A DNA stretch of 64,000 nt. Source: Natronosporangium hydrolyticum. GTDB lineage: Bacteria; Actinomycetota; Actinomycetes; Mycobacteriales; Micromonosporaceae. The DNA lies in assembly GCF_016925615.1 (NCBI RefSeq), contig NZ_CP070499.1:62001-126000 (forward strand). The letters run 5' to 3'. The notes beneath the pieces were generated by a model, which searched no databases, was not told the origin of the DNA, and saw only the letters and a program-made list of their open reading frames with translations. Position 1 is the first letter of the stretch, and every line of letters starts with the position of its first letter. Positions 1 through 13,665 of the stretch are shown here, piece by piece. A program made the translations under genes and the position numbers.

Positions 1-1239
<1,239 letters not shown>

Positions 1240-1308
1240 GCCGCGCCGGCCGCGAACCGGTACGGTTACCGCTGGTGCATTCGCCGCTCGCACCAGGAGG
1301 TACGTCTG

Positions 1309-2304
1309 ATGTCGCGCCACGGACCGCCCCGGGAGCCGGGGCCCCCCGGTCCCGGTGACTACGGCCCGCCGACCGACCCGTGGGACGCCGGTGGTCACCC
1401 GCCGGAGCGTTACGACCGGGGTGGCTACCCGCCGCGGGGGCAGGAGCCGGTGGGCCATGGGCCGCCCGGGCCGCCCTACGCTGACCGGCCGGAGTACGGC
1501 GGTCCGGAGTACGGTCCGCCCGGCTATCCCGATCCGGGCTACCCCGATCCGGGCTACCCCGATCCGGGCGGTTTCGACCAGGCTGGTTACCCCCGGGGCG
1601 AGAGCTACCCAGATGACCGGTACGCCGACGGCCGGTATGACGAGCCGCCGTACGACGAGCGGCCGTACGGGGACGCGCCGTACGGGGACGCTCCGCATCG
1701 GGACTCGCCGTATCGGGATGAGCCGGATGACGACGCGGCGGTGACGGTGGTGCCCGGGGCCGGGCCCGGTGGCCCGGCTCGCCGGCCGGTCGCCCTCTAC
1801 GCGGTGGTCACCGTGCTGGTGCTGCTGGCGGCGGTGGGGGTCGGGTATGCGCTTTATCTGCTTACCGGGCAAGACGACGAGGGTGGCTCGGGCGCGGTGG
1901 ACCAGGATGTGGTCCCGGACCCGAGCGCGACCCCCGACCCCGACTCCCCGGATTTCGACAACACCGGCATGAACGCGGCGATGGCCCGGGTGGACGACTG
2001 CCTGGTCAACGACGGTAGTGGGCTGGAGCCGCAGATGCGGATCGTGGCCTGCGACGCCGAGGAGGAGGCGGGTCAGCTCTTCCAGGTGCTGGAGATCGTC
2101 GACGAAGAGGTGACGGATACCGGCGACGCCGCCAACGAGCAGGCGCAGGAGATCTGCGCGGATACCGAGGGCTACACCCACCACTACTACGAGGTGGCGG
2201 AGAGCAGCAGCTTCGTCCTGTGCATGGCCGAGCACGACGCGGCGGGCGACGGCGACGAGGCTGGCGGCGACGACGAGGACGAGGCCGCGGACGACGAGTC
2301 GTAG
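1309..2304 (+). CDS. LppU/SCO3897-like membrane protein with Pro/Gly/Tyr-rich N-terminus
   Basis: 331-residue protein with a strong AGGAGG ribosome site (about 1292) ahead of the ATG. Residues 1-155 are low complexity, rich in Pro, Gly, Tyr and Asp, with tandem PDPGY units and YDEPPYDERPYGDAP-like units. One hydrophobic segment (about residues 161-185, VALYAVVTVLVLL) should anchor it in the membrane with the disordered arm in the cytoplasm. The outer domain (about 220-315) has paired cysteines (DDCLVND, VACDAE, EICADTE, VLCMAEH) and matches the general pattern of the actinobacterial LppU/SCO3897 family, whose role is unknown. The tail is very acidic. The family call rests on pattern recognition; membrane topology is more certain than function. 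Confidence 0.72.
   Translation: MSRHGPPREPGPPGPGDYGPPTDPWDAGGHPPERYDRGGYPPRGQEPVGHGPPGPPYADRPEYGGPEYGPPGYPDPGYPDPGYPDPGGFDQAGYPRGESYPDDRYADGRYDEPPYDERPYGDAPYGDAPHRDSPYRDEPDDDAAVTVVPGAGPGGPARRPVALYAVVTVLVLLAAVGVGYALYLLTGQDDEGGSGAVDQDVVPDPSATPDPDSPDFDNTGMNAAMARVDDCLVNDGSGLEPQMRIVACDAEEEAGQLFQVLEIVDEEVTDTGDAANEQAQEICADTEGYTHHYYEVAESSSFVLCMAEHDAAGDGDEAGGDDEDEAADDES
1528..1569 (+). repeat. Tandem 15-bp repeat encoding PDPGY units
   Basis: Three consecutive near-identical 15-bp units (CCCGATCCGGGCTAC, the last truncated) encode PDPGY-PDPGY-PDPG in the disordered arm of the LppU-like protein. Such in-frame repeats expand or contract by slippage, so copy number may vary between strains. Confidence 0.85.
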
Positions 2305-2384
2305 AGGTGGGTCGGGCGGCCTGCTCGACACGTCGCTAGCGACCTATACCGAAATCTAGTCCTGGCGCTAGATGACCAGATACG

Positions 2385-3596
2385 GTGCCAGACATGGACC
2401 CGGTACGGAACCCGTACGCCCCCGGAGCTGGGCAGCGTCCGCCGGAGCTGGCCGGCCGTGACCGTGAGCTCGCCGCCTTCGAGGTAGTGCTGGAACGGGT
2501 GGCGCGGGGTCGACCCGAGCGGTCGTTGGTGCTCACCGGCCTGCGTGGCGTCGGCAAGACGGTGCTGTTGAACACACTGCGTTCGCAGGCGATCAGCCGG
2601 CTGTGGGGCACCGGAAAGATCGAGGCCAAGCCCGACCAGTCGCTGCGCCGGCCGTTGTCGGCCGCGCTGCACATGTCGGTGCGGGAACTGGCGAGCCGGC
2701 ACCGGGCGCCGCACCGGGTGGATGACTTCCTCGGGGTGTTGAAGGCGTTCGCGCTGCGCGCCAATGATCCGAAGGGTAAGCTGCGCGACCGCTGGCAGCC
2801 GGGGATCGACGTGCCCGCCGCGACCGGTCGGGCCGACTCCGGCGACCTGGAGATCGACCTGGTGGAGTTGCTCAGCGACGCCGCTGAGGTGGCCGCCGAT
2901 GTCGGCAGCGGGGTGGGGCTCTTCCTCGACGAGATGCAGGATCTGGGCCCGGAAGAGGTTTCGGCGCTCTGTGCCGCCTGCCACGAGCTGTCGCAGTCGG
3001 GTGCGCCGCTGATCGTGGTCGGCGCCGGCCTGCCGCACCTGCCGGCGGTGCTCTCCGCGGCGAAGTCCTACTCGGAACGGCTGTTTCGGTATCAGCGGAT
3101 CGACCGGCTCGACCGGCTGGCCGCGGATCACGCGTTGGTGGCGCCGGCGGCGCGGGAAGAGGTCCAGTACGAAGCAAAGGCGCTCGACGCGTTATATGAG
3201 GCGTCAGGTGGGTATCCGTACTTTGTGCAAGCGTACGGGAAGGCGACCTGGGATCATGCGCCGCGGTCACCGGTGACCGCGGCGGACGTGCGGGTCGCGG
3301 CGCCGGAGGCCGAGGCGGAGCTGGCGGTCGGGTTCTTCGGTTCCCGGTACGAGCGGGCGACGCCGGCGGAGCGGGAGTACTTACGCACCATGGCCGAGTT
3401 GGCTGCGGGCGGTGACGGCGGTGAGGCCGGAGCGGCGACCGCTGAGGTTGCCCGGTTGCTCGGACGGCGACCCGCGTCACTATCACCGGCCCGCGACGCA
3501 CTAATCAAGAAGGGTTTGATCTATTCTGGGGAGCGGGGCACGGTCGCTTTCACTGTTCCCCACTTCGGACGGTATCTACGCACGCAGCCTGGCTAA
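2385..3596 (+). CDS. AAA-family ATP-binding protein with C-terminal winged helix
   Basis: 403-residue P-loop ATPase. The Walker A motif is GLRGVGKT (about residues 51-58) and a Walker B-like GLFLDEMQD lies near residues 177-185, followed by a sensor-like LIVVGAGLP segment. The C-terminal third (about 310-400) looks like a winged helix, ending in GRRPASLSPARDALIKKGLIY and a short beta segment. This arrangement is typical of the STAND/ORC-like ATPases annotated simply as ATP-binding proteins in actinomycetes; partner and function are unknown. GTG at 2385 is used as the start, with ATG at 2394 as an alternative. It stands alone between the LppU-like gene and the glycosyltransferase gene. Confidence 0.75.
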   Translation: MPDMDPVRNPYAPGAGQRPPELAGRDRELAAFEVVLERVARGRPERSLVLTGLRGVGKTVLLNTLRSQAISRLWGTGKIEAKPDQSLRRPLSAALHMSVRELASRHRAPHRVDDFLGVLKAFALRANDPKGKLRDRWQPGIDVPAATGRADSGDLEIDLVELLSDAAEVAADVGSGVGLFLDEMQDLGPEEVSALCAACHELSQSGAPLIVVGAGLPHLPAVLSAAKSYSERLFRYQRIDRLDRLAADHALVAPAAREEVQYEAKALDALYEASGGYPYFVQAYGKATWDHAPRSPVTAADVRVAAPEAEAELAVGFFGSRYERATPAEREYLRTMAELAAGGDGGEAGAATAEVARLLGRRPASLSPARDALIKKGLIYSGERGTVAFTVPHFGRYLRTQPG

Positions 3597-3734
3597 CTTG
3601 GCCCGCGCGGTGGACCGGCCGTGGCAGCATGGACAGATGAGCCGGCGGACATTGAACCGTCAGGCGACCACGCACGTTGCATCACACAACGACGACGTTG
3701 ATTCGCATATTGGGTACGGGGTGAGGACGCGGCG

Positions 3735-5234
3735 ATGACGGCTGCCGATGTGAACCGGGCTTCACACACTGTGAGCGGCACCGGCGAGGAGTCGTCGGCG
3801 GCAGCGGGGCAAGGGGGTCCTTTGGCCACACAGCCGTGGCCGGCGACCGGGGTGTCGGCTGCCGGCCCGCGGTCCACCGAGGCCGCCGAGGGCGGCGAGG
3901 CGCCGCTCAACGGCGGAGTGCGGTGGCACCGGCGCCGCGAGGTGTGGCTGATCGCCGCGGCGGCGGTCTTCGCCGCGATCGCCACGCCCATGTTCGGGCG
4001 CCGTTACTCATTCTTCGATATGCGCATCTATCACGGCGCGGTGGAGTGGTGGCTGGACGGCAACGAGCTGTATTCCTTCATCGCCCCGAACACCACCCTC
4101 GGCTTCACGTACCCGCCGTTCGCGGCGCTCGCCATGCTGCCGATGGGTGGCATGTCGCCGGTGACCGCCGGTTGGGTCAATGTGATCGCCTCGGTGGCGG
4201 CGCTCGCCTTCGTGCTGGCGGTGATGCTGGTGCCGATCGCCGATCGGTGTGGCTGGCCCCGCTGGGCGGTGATCGGCGCGGCGATGCCGCTGGCGCTGGC
4301 GCTGGAGCCCAGCCGGGAGACGCTCGGCTTCGGCCAGGTCAACCTGCTGCTCTTCGCGTTGATCGTGGCCGACCTGGTGGCGCTGCGCTGGCGCGCCACC
4401 GGCGGTGGGGCGAGCGCCCGGAGCGGTGGCCGGCTGGCCCGGTGGTTTTACTCCGGGGCGTGGGCCGGCGCCGGGATCGGACTGGCCACCGCGGTGAAGC
4501 TGACGCCCGGACTCTTCATCCTCTACCTGATCTTCGCCCGGCAGTGGCGCACGGCCGCGGTCGCCAGCGGCACCTTCGCCGGGGCGAGCCTGGCCGCCGC
4601 GGTGGTGGCACCGCGCGAGTCGTGGCTGTTCTTCACCGACGTGCTGTGGCAGACCGACCGGGTCGGGGCCGCCGACTTCACCCCCAACCAGGCGCTCTCC
4701 GGCATCCTGGCGCGGCTGCACGACTCGCCGGAGGCGCCCACGCTGCTGTGGCTCGCCTTCGCCGCGCTCAGCTGCGCGGTGGGGTTGTCCCGGGCGGTCT
4801 CGGCCCACCGGGAAGGTGACGAACTCACCGCGTTCACCCTGGTCGGCCTCGCCTCCACCGTGATCAGCCCGATCTCCTGGACTCACCACCTGGTCTTCGT
4901 GATCCCGGCGGTGGTGATCCTGATGGACACGGCCCTCCGGCGGCGGGCGGCGCATCGCCGGCTCGGCGTCGTCTCCAGCCTGACCGGGCTCCGACACGCC
5001 AGCGCCGCCGTGGCCATCTACCTACTCTTCGTGCTCTCACCGATCTGGTGGGTGCGGCACCGACTGCCGGAAGGGTCGCACTACGACAGCGGCCTGTGGG
5101 GTGTGCTCGCCGAAAATTCACTCGCGCTCGGGGTGATTCTGCTGATGGCCCTGCTGCCGTGGCGTTCCGGCGCCGACCACTTCCGGGCCGAAGGGCTCGG
5201 CTACGCCAACCGGGCGGTCACCTCCGGGCGGTGA
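3735..5234 (+). CDS. GT87 (DUF2029) family membrane mannosyltransferase-like protein
   Basis: 499-residue polytopic membrane protein with a soluble N-terminal extension of about 70 residues, then roughly ten hydrophobic segments. The first loop after the first membrane helix carries [20 protein letters not shown]; an acidic residue here is the putative catalytic aspartate of GT-C fold enzymes of family GT87, which use polyprenyl-phosphate mannose to build cell-envelope glycans such as phosphatidylinositol mannosides. Other family features are the AVKLTPGLF segment and [11 protein letters not shown] near the C-terminus. ATG at 3735 follows a GGGGTGAGGA ribosome site. The exact acceptor cannot be assigned. 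Confidence 0.82.
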   Translation: MTAADVNRASHTVSGTGEESSAAAGQGGPLATQPWPATGVSAAGPRSTEAAEGGEAPLNGGVRWHRRREVWLIAAAAVFAAIATPMFGRRYSFFDMRIYHGAVEWWLDGNELYSFIAPNTTLGFTYPPFAALAMLPMGGMSPVTAGWVNVIASVAALAFVLAVMLVPIADRCGWPRWAVIGAAMPLALALEPSRETLGFGQVNLLLFALIVADLVALRWRATGGGASARSGGRLARWFYSGAWAGAGIGLATAVKLTPGLFILYLIFARQWRTAAVASGTFAGASLAAAVVAPRESWLFFTDVLWQTDRVGAADFTPNQALSGILARLHDSPEAPTLLWLAFAALSCAVGLSRAVSAHREGDELTAFTLVGLASTVISPISWTHHLVFVIPAVVILMDTALRRRAAHRRLGVVSSLTGLRHASAAVAIYLLFVLSPIWWVRHRLPEGSHYDSGLWGVLAENSLALGVILLMALLPWRSGADHFRAEGLGYANRAVTSGR

Positions 5235-5240
5235 GCCGGA

Positions 5241-5261
5241 TGGCCGGCGCCCCGCCGGCCA
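5241..5261 (+). terminator. Candidate terminator hairpin after the GT87 gene
   Basis: Perfect 9-bp stem (TGGCCGGCG / CGCCGGCCA) with a CCC loop, 6 bases after the glycosyltransferase stop codon and 35 bases before the next start. No T-tract follows, as is common in high-GC actinomycetes. Confidence 0.5.
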
Positions 5262-5295
5262 CCTGGGGCGCCGCCGCCGTGGCAGGCTGGGCGGT

Positions 5296-8889
<3,594 letters not shown>

Positions 8890-8905
8890 CCACCCCTGCC
8901 GGCAC

Positions 8906-9439
8906 CTACGAAGGGTCCGCCTCGAAGAGTTCGGCCAGCAGCAGGGTCGAGCGCTTCGGTAATGGCTCGTCCGGGAAGACCTGTTCGCACACCGCCTGCA
9001 CCTCGGCCGTCGAACTCAGCTGCAGATGTTCCGCCAGCAGCCGGATGTCTTCGGTGTCGCGGCGCCTCCCCGCCAGCACCTTCATCGCGAGTAGGTGTGG
9101 TGCGGAGGCGGCGTGGACTCGGAGGCCGGGGTGGTCGAAGACCAGCGGCGCTGCCGTGTCGCGTCCGCTGGCGACATACGCACTCGCCTGCTCGTTGAGC
9201 CACCAACGGGGCAGGCCCAACTCGAGCGCCACCGACTGCGACTCGGCCACAACTGCGCCATGTGGTTCGAAGACCGCGTCGACATCGCGGGTGGACCGGC
9301 GCAGATCGTAGGCGAGCGCCATCGCCGCCCCGCCGAAGACGTACAGGTCGGCCACGACGCCGCGGTATGCAAGCCGCTCCCCGAGTCGTCGTAGCGCATC
9401 CGTGATCGACGCTCGGTCGAGTATCGGTTCGCTGGTCAC
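8906..9439 (-). CDS. DUF6036-like nucleotidyltransferase, possible toxin of a TA-type pair
   Basis: 177-residue protein with a minimal nucleotidyltransferase signature: LYVFGGAAMALAYDLRRSTRDVDAVF (residues about 33-57) has the GG turn followed by a DVD metal-binding pair, as in AbiEii/MenT-like enzymes and DUF6036 proteins. A later region (HAASAPHLLAMKVLAGRRRDTEDI) matches the second family block, in which a Lys follows the metal site. The GTG start overlaps the stop of the upstream 128-residue gene by 4 bases (GTGA, 9439-9436), so the two are probably translationally coupled. Family members include abortive-infection and toxin-antitoxin toxins that transfer NMPs to tRNA; toxicity here is inference. 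Confidence 0.7.
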   Translation of the reverse strand: MTSEPILDRASITDALRRLGERLAYRGVVADLYVFGGAAMALAYDLRRSTRDVDAVFEPHGAVVAESQSVALELGLPRWWLNEQASAYVASGRDTAAPLVFDHPGLRVHAASAPHLLAMKVLAGRRRDTEDIRLLAEHLQLSSTAEVQAVCEQVFPDEPLPKRSTLLLAELFEADPS

Positions 9440-9822
9440 GCCGACTCCAATTCGTTACGCGCGAGCATGACGCCACGTCGGCGGAAGGCGGCCGGGGCGT
9501 GCACAATCGCTTCCACCCGAGCGGCGGGCGTGTTGAAGGGAAACCAGAACTGGTAGAGATGCCGCTGCTCGCACCAGGCCGGGCCGCGTCGGTCGTCCTT
9601 CGCAGCGAGGTGTTCGGCGAGGGCGGCCAGGAAGACATCCCAGCGTTCGTCGCCGGTGGTGGCCGGCTCCGCCGCCAGCAACGCCAGTCTGGTGGGCCGG
9701 GGTTCGTGCCGATGTTCCTCCAGAAACTCGGAGATCATCAGCCACCGCTCCTGTTCGGCGCAGGTGGCGAGGAGTTCCCCGAGCCGGGCTATGGTCATCG
9801 GCTGGTACGCCTCGACGGTCAC
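9436..9822 (-). CDS. Small conserved hypothetical protein, upstream partner of the nucleotidyltransferase
   Basis: 128-residue soluble protein with no family that I can name confidently. It is rich in Ala, Glu and Arg, has a predicted helical N-terminus (TIARLGELLATCAEQERWLMIS), and a central acidic stretch followed by WCEQRHLYQFWFP. GTG at 9822 is the longest start; the internal ATG at 9798 begins exactly at the helix and may be the true one. It is the first gene of a two-gene unit with the nucleotidyltransferase, with a 4-base overlap. In two-gene nucleotidyltransferase modules the upstream small protein is often the antitoxin, which is the only reason for suggesting that role. Confidence 0.6.
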   Translation of the reverse strand: MTVEAYQPMTIARLGELLATCAEQERWLMISEFLEEHRHEPRPTRLALLAAEPATTGDERWDVFLAALAEHLAAKDDRRGPAWCEQRHLYQFWFPFNTPAARVEAIVHAPAAFRRRGVMLARNELESA

Positions 9823-9863
9823 GCCTCCGATGGTAGGCGGTGATGACGCTGCCGGTGCCGAGG

Positions 9864-10346
9864 TCAGTGGTCGCCACCGTGGAGCTGGTCGACCGCGTGG
9901 GGCAACAGCGGCGCCAGCACCGCCAGCCCGTCGCGGGCGCCGCCGCGGGAGCCGGGCAGGTTCACCACCAGGGTGCGGCCGGCGACGCCGGCCAACCCGC
10001 GGGAGAGGACCGCGGTGGGGATCGTGGGGGCGGCGTAGGCCCGCAGCGCCTCGGCGATGCCGGGGATCTCGTAGTCCAGCACGGTCCGGGTCATCTCCGG
10101 GGTCCGGTCGGTGCCGGAGATCCCGGTGCCGCCGCTGGTCAGCACCACCGAGACCGCGTCGGCGACGGCCTGCCGCAGCGCCTGCGCCACCGGCTCGCCG
10201 TCCGGCACCACCAGTGGCTCATCGACGGCGAAGCCCAGCTCGCGCAGGCCGGCGACGAGCAGCGGGCCACTGGTGTCGGCGTACACCCCGGCGGCGGCGC
10301 GGTTGGAGGCGACGATGATCCGGGCGGTGCGCTGCGTCGCGGTCAC
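9864..10346 (-). CDS. mog: MogA/MoaB-like molybdopterin adenylyltransferase
   Basis: 160-residue protein of the MoaB/Mog family, which adenylylates molybdopterin before molybdenum insertion. The substrate-binding signature TSGGTGISGTDRTPE lies at about residues 70-84 and NLPGS near residue 135. The frame could extend upstream, but the GTG at 10346 is chosen because it overlaps the moaC stop by 4 bases (GTGA) and the protein then begins just before the first beta strand (ARIIVASNRAA). It forms a two-gene operon with moaC. Confidence 0.88.
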   Translation of the reverse strand: MTATQRTARIIVASNRAAAGVYADTSGPLLVAGLRELGFAVDEPLVVPDGEPVAQALRQAVADAVSVVLTSGGTGISGTDRTPEMTRTVLDYEIPGIAEALRAYAAPTIPTAVLSRGLAGVAGRTLVVNLPGSRGGARDGLAVLAPLLPHAVDQLHGGDH

Positions 10347-10840
10347 GGCCGCTCCGGCGGACGGGCCCAGTCGCCGGTCTTGCCGCCCTCCTTGCTGAGC
10401 ACCCGGATCTGCTCCAGGCTGGCGGCGGGGTCGACCGCCTTGACCATGTCGATCAGGGCGAGCCCGGCGGCGGTGACCGCGGTCAACGCCTCCATCTCCA
10501 CCCCGGTACGGTCGGCGGTCTTGGCCGCCGCGGTGATCTCGACCCGGTCGTCGTGGAGGGTCAGCTCGACGGTGACCGAGTGCAGGGCGATCGGGTGGCA
10601 CAGCGGCACCAGGTCGGGGGTGCGCTTGGCGCCCATGATGCCGGCGAGCCGGGCCACCGCCAGTGCGTCGCCCTTCGGCAGCTGGTCGCCGCGGAGCAGC
10701 TCCACCACATCGGCGGTGGTGGCGAGAAACCCGGCGGCCACGGCTCGGCGTACCGAGGTTGCTTTTCCGGAGACATCGACCATGCGGGCGGCGCCATGAT
10801 CATCCACATGGGTCAGCCGGTCGGTAGTGCCGTTCGTCAC
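10343..10840 (-). CDS. moaC: MoaC, cyclic pyranopterin monophosphate synthase
   Basis: 165-residue MoaC, acting after MoaA in conversion of GTP to cyclic pyranopterin monophosphate. Family motifs are GAARMVDVSGKATSVRRAVA near the N-terminus, KGDALAVARLAGIMGAKRT with the catalytic Lys, LVPLCHPI with the conserved His, and the C-terminal KEGGKTGDW. Length is normal for bacteria. It is upstream of and coupled to the mog gene; mobA and a DUF6457 gene lie 6 kb away, while moaA, moaD and moaE are not in the window. Confidence 0.95.
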   Translation of the reverse strand: MTNGTTDRLTHVDDHGAARMVDVSGKATSVRRAVAAGFLATTADVVELLRGDQLPKGDALAVARLAGIMGAKRTPDLVPLCHPIALHSVTVELTLHDDRVEITAAAKTADRTGVEMEALTAVTAAGLALIDMVKAVDPAASLEQIRVLSKEGGKTGDWARPPERP

Positions 10841-10879
10841 GGTGCGAGCCTACCGCTGGCGCCGGCATACTCGGTGCCC

Positions 10880-11605
10880 ATGGTGCCGTTGCTGCTGACG
10901 GGGTTCGCGATCGTGCTGCTGGCGGCGGCGGTGCAGGCGGTGACCGGCTTCGGTTTCGCCCTGGTGGCGGTGCCGTTGCTGGCGTTGACGAACGATCCGC
11001 GTACGGCGGTGGTGGCGGTGGGCATCGCCGGCATGCTGATGTCGATCATGGTGGCGCTGACCGAGCGGCGGTACGCCCGGTGGCGGCTGGCGCTGCCGCT
11101 GATCGGCGCCTCGGCGGCGGGGATGCCGCTGGGCCTGCTGGTGCTCGCCCAGGCCCCGGAGCGGGTGCTGCTGGTGCTGATCGGGGCCGCGGTCGTCGGG
11201 TGCGCCGTGTTGATCTGGCGGGGGCTGCGGATCGCCGGTGGCTGGCCGGTGGCGGTGGCGGTCGGGGTGTTCGCCGGCAGCCTCTCCACCTCCACCGGGA
11301 CGAATGGTCCGCCGCTGGTCGCCGCCTTCGCCGGGATGGAGATGGCGCCCCGGGAGTTCCGGGCCACGCTGGCGGCGGTCTTCACCGGCACCGGGGTGTT
11401 GAGCCTGGTCGGCTTCGCACTCGCCGGTCAGCTGACCGGCGCCGCCGCGCAGGTCGGGCTGGTCGGGGTCCCGGCGGCGGTCGCCGGCTGGTGGCTGGGC
11501 AACCTGCTCTTCCGGCGACTACCCACCGGCAGCTTTCGGCGGATAGTGCTGGCGGCGTTGGTGGCCAGCGGAGTGCTCACCGCCGCCCCGGCGCTGGCCG
11601 GCTGA
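10880..11605 (+). CDS. TauE/SafE-type sulfite exporter family membrane protein
   Basis: 241-residue protein with about eight hydrophobic segments and the TauE/SafE/DUF81 pattern: an N-terminal QAVTGFGFALVAVPLLAL block and a second related block (STSTGTNGPPLVAAFAGM). Members export sulfite, sulfoacetate or other organic anions. The ATG at 10880 is chosen over the much longer open frame, whose upstream part is antisense to moaC; GTG at 10874 is an equal alternative. It is divergent from moaC, with 39 bases between starts, and converges on bpa with a gap of only 4 bases. Substrate unknown. Confidence 0.82.
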   Translation: MVPLLLTGFAIVLLAAAVQAVTGFGFALVAVPLLALTNDPRTAVVAVGIAGMLMSIMVALTERRYARWRLALPLIGASAAGMPLGLLVLAQAPERVLLVLIGAAVVGCAVLIWRGLRIAGGWPVAVAVGVFAGSLSTSTGTNGPPLVAAFAGMEMAPREFRATLAAVFTGTGVLSLVGFALAGQLTGAAAQVGLVGVPAAVAGWWLGNLLFRRLPTGSFRRIVLAALVASGVLTAAPALAG

Positions 11606-11609
11606 GCGG

Positions 11610-12221
11610 TTAGAGATACTGGCCGGGGTGGCGGTCGTCGCCCGGCGCAGCGGGCTGACCTGGCATCCCCGGCATCCCCGGCATCGCGCCGGCTGGCAGC
11701 GCCGGCCGCCCGCGCATCTGGTCGAGCTGTGACCGGGCCGCCATCTGCTGCGCCACCAACGCCGCCTGGATGCCGTGGAACAGGCCCTCCAACCAGCCCA
11801 CCAGCTGAGCCTGAGCGACCCGGAGCTCCGGCTCGCTGGGCGCGCCATCTTCGGTGAACGGCAGCGACAGCCGATCCAGCTCCTGCCGCAGCTCCGGCGC
11901 CAACCCGTCCTCCAGCTCGACGATCGAGCGGTGGTGGATCTCTTTGAGGCGCGCGCGACCCGCTTCGTCCAGCGGGGCGGCGCGGACCTCCTCCAGCAGC
12001 TGCTTGATCATGCTGCCGATCCGCATCACCTTGGCTGGTTGTTCCACCAGCTTCGCCGGGTCTTCGCGGGTGCTCTCGGTGGCGCCGTCGCTCTCCTCCG
12101 GCACCTGCATGGTGCCGACCGGCTGGCCATCGGGGCCGACCACGACGACGGTGCGGGCGGTGGCGTCCTGCGCTTCGGCGTCGTGCGCCTCGGCGTTCTG
12201 GGGCTGCTGTGCGTCGGTCAT
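11610..12221 (-). CDS. bpa: Bpa, ATP-independent bacterial proteasome activator (DUF2587)
   Basis: 203-residue protein of family DUF2587. The core (about residues 62-165) is helical (KLVEQPAKVMRIGSMIKQLLEEV, then LKEIHHRSIVELEDGLAPELRQEL and a third helix pair with GWLEGLFHGIQAAL), and the C-terminus is GQYL, the conserved peptide by which Bpa rings dock onto the 20S proteasome and open its gate. A methionine/proline-rich linker (MPGMPGMPGQP) precedes the docking peptide. ATG at 12221 is chosen; the frame continues upstream but without family sequence. No proteasome genes are in the window, as expected for a separately encoded activator. Confidence 0.93.
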   Translation of the reverse strand: MTDAQQPQNAEAHDAEAQDATARTVVVVGPDGQPVGTMQVPEESDGATESTREDPAKLVEQPAKVMRIGSMIKQLLEEVRAAPLDEAGRARLKEIHHRSIVELEDGLAPELRQELDRLSLPFTEDGAPSEPELRVAQAQLVGWLEGLFHGIQAALVAQQMAARSQLDQMRGRPALPAGAMPGMPGMPGQPAAPGDDRHPGQYL

Positions 12222-12300
12222 CGGTTCGATGATACTCACCGAGCCGGTCGGGTGGCTTCCCCGCGGCAGCCAGTGGGCAGCGCCGGGATACCGGACGTTA

Positions 12301-12330
12301 TTGACGGTGACCGGTTCGGCACGGTAGAAC
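12301..12330 (+). promoter_or_regulatory. Candidate promoter for the binding-protein gene
   Basis: TTGACG and TAGAAC hexamers separated by 18 bases in the 242-bp region between bpa and the binding-protein gene, 134 bases before the GTG start. Matches the principal sigma consensus loosely; no experimental support. Confidence 0.3.
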
Positions 12331-12463
12331 AGCGAAGTCCATTCACGTTGCGCGCGGGGGTTGCTGCGCCGTGGTCGTGGTTGGTCGGGTCGTCGCCGAC
12401 CGGCGCGGCCCTGTCCTCTGGTAGGCGGCCGCCCCGGGTGGGCGACGCTGGGAAGGAGAGGCT

Positions 12464-13657
12464 GTGTCCGGGATCCACCGGCGCCGGGCGCTGCAACTCT
12501 TCGGTGCGATGGGCACGATCGGGCTGGCATCGGCCTGCGCCCAGAACGGAGCCGGCGACGACACCGCCGGCACCGTCGAGACACCGGTACGAATTGGACT
12601 GCTGTTACCCGCTACCGGCGGCTACCGGCAAATCGGCGATGAGATCAGGAACGGTTTCCGTGGCTATCTGAGCACCACCGACGGGCGGCTGGGTGGCCAC
12701 CCGGTCACGGAGCAGGAAGAAGACGAAGGAGGCTCCCCAGAAGCCACCGCCGACGCCCTGGAACGGTTGGTGGACGCGGAGGTCAACGCCATCGTCGGGG
12801 TGGTCGACTCGGCGGCGCTGCTGGCGATCAGCGCGGATGTGGAACGGGCACATACCCCGTTACTCAGCGCCCACGCATCCCCGCTGGAGTTGACCGGGGT
12901 GCCCTACATCTGGCGTACCTCCTATGTGAACGACGAACCCGGGCTGGCGCTCGGCCGGCACCTGGTGCAGGCGGTGACCGGCCCGGTGTCGGTGGTGGCG
13001 CAGGACGACCCGTTCGGTCGGGAGGCGGTAGCCGGCCTGCAGGAGGCGTTCGCCGAAGCGCAGGCGAGCGACCGGCTGGCCGAGCCGATCTTCACCGAGG
13101 AGGAGCGCCAGCCCGACGAGGACTACTTCGACGACGCGCTCTCCCAGCTGGCGCAGCAGGCGCCGGCGGCGACGTTCGCAGCGTACGCGGGCGCCGCGGC
13201 GGTCGAGTTCGTCGGTCAGTACCTGGCCGCCGGGTTCGACCCGACCGAGCTCTACGCCCCGGGCCACCTGACCGAGGGGGCGGTGCTCGCCGAGTACGGC
13301 GACGACCTGATCGGCGTCCACACCGCCGCGAACTACGCCCCCGAACTGCGGGGCGGCGCCAACCGCACGTTCGCCACCCGCTACCGGGCCGAGCACGGGC
13401 CGCCGAGCAGCTTCGCGGTGGCCGGGTACGACGCGGCGTTGGTCCTGGACGCGGCGATCCGGCGCACCGACGGCGACCCGAGCCCACGGCAGATCAACCT
13501 GGCGCTGGGCGAGGTCGGGCTGGTCGACAGCCCGCGCGGGCGGTGGCAGTTCAACCAGAACCGCACCCCCACCCAGAAGTGGTTCCTGCGCCGAGTGGAG
13601 TCAGACGGTCCGACCACCGCCAACCTGGTGGTCCAGGAGTTGGGCACGCTCGGGTAA
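12464..13657 (+). CDS. ABC-type substrate-binding lipoprotein (Peripla_BP_6, branched-chain amino acid type)
   Basis: 397-residue extracytoplasmic receptor. The N-terminus has an RRR stretch, a hydrophobic core and a probable lipidated Cys in GLASACAQN (about residues 23-31). The mature domain has the LivJ-type pattern: IGLLLPATGGYRQIGDEIRNGF, NAIVGVVDSAALLAIS, VSVVAQDDPFGREAV and a C-terminal RGRWQFNQNRTPTQKWFLRRV. GTG at 12464 follows a GGAAGGAGAG ribosome site. No permease or ATPase gene is adjacent, so it is an orphan receptor here; it may serve a transporter elsewhere or work as a sensor. Ligand unknown. Confidence 0.82.
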   Translation: MSGIHRRRALQLFGAMGTIGLASACAQNGAGDDTAGTVETPVRIGLLLPATGGYRQIGDEIRNGFRGYLSTTDGRLGGHPVTEQEEDEGGSPEATADALERLVDAEVNAIVGVVDSAALLAISADVERAHTPLLSAHASPLELTGVPYIWRTSYVNDEPGLALGRHLVQAVTGPVSVVAQDDPFGREAVAGLQEAFAEAQASDRLAEPIFTEEERQPDEDYFDDALSQLAQQAPAATFAAYAGAAAVEFVGQYLAAGFDPTELYAPGHLTEGAVLAEYGDDLIGVHTAANYAPELRGGANRTFATRYRAEHGPPSSFAVAGYDAALVLDAAIRRTDGDPSPRQINLALGEVGLVDSPRGRWQFNQNRTPTQKWFLRRVESDGPTTANLVVQELGTLG

Positions 13658-13665
13658 CGGCGAGG

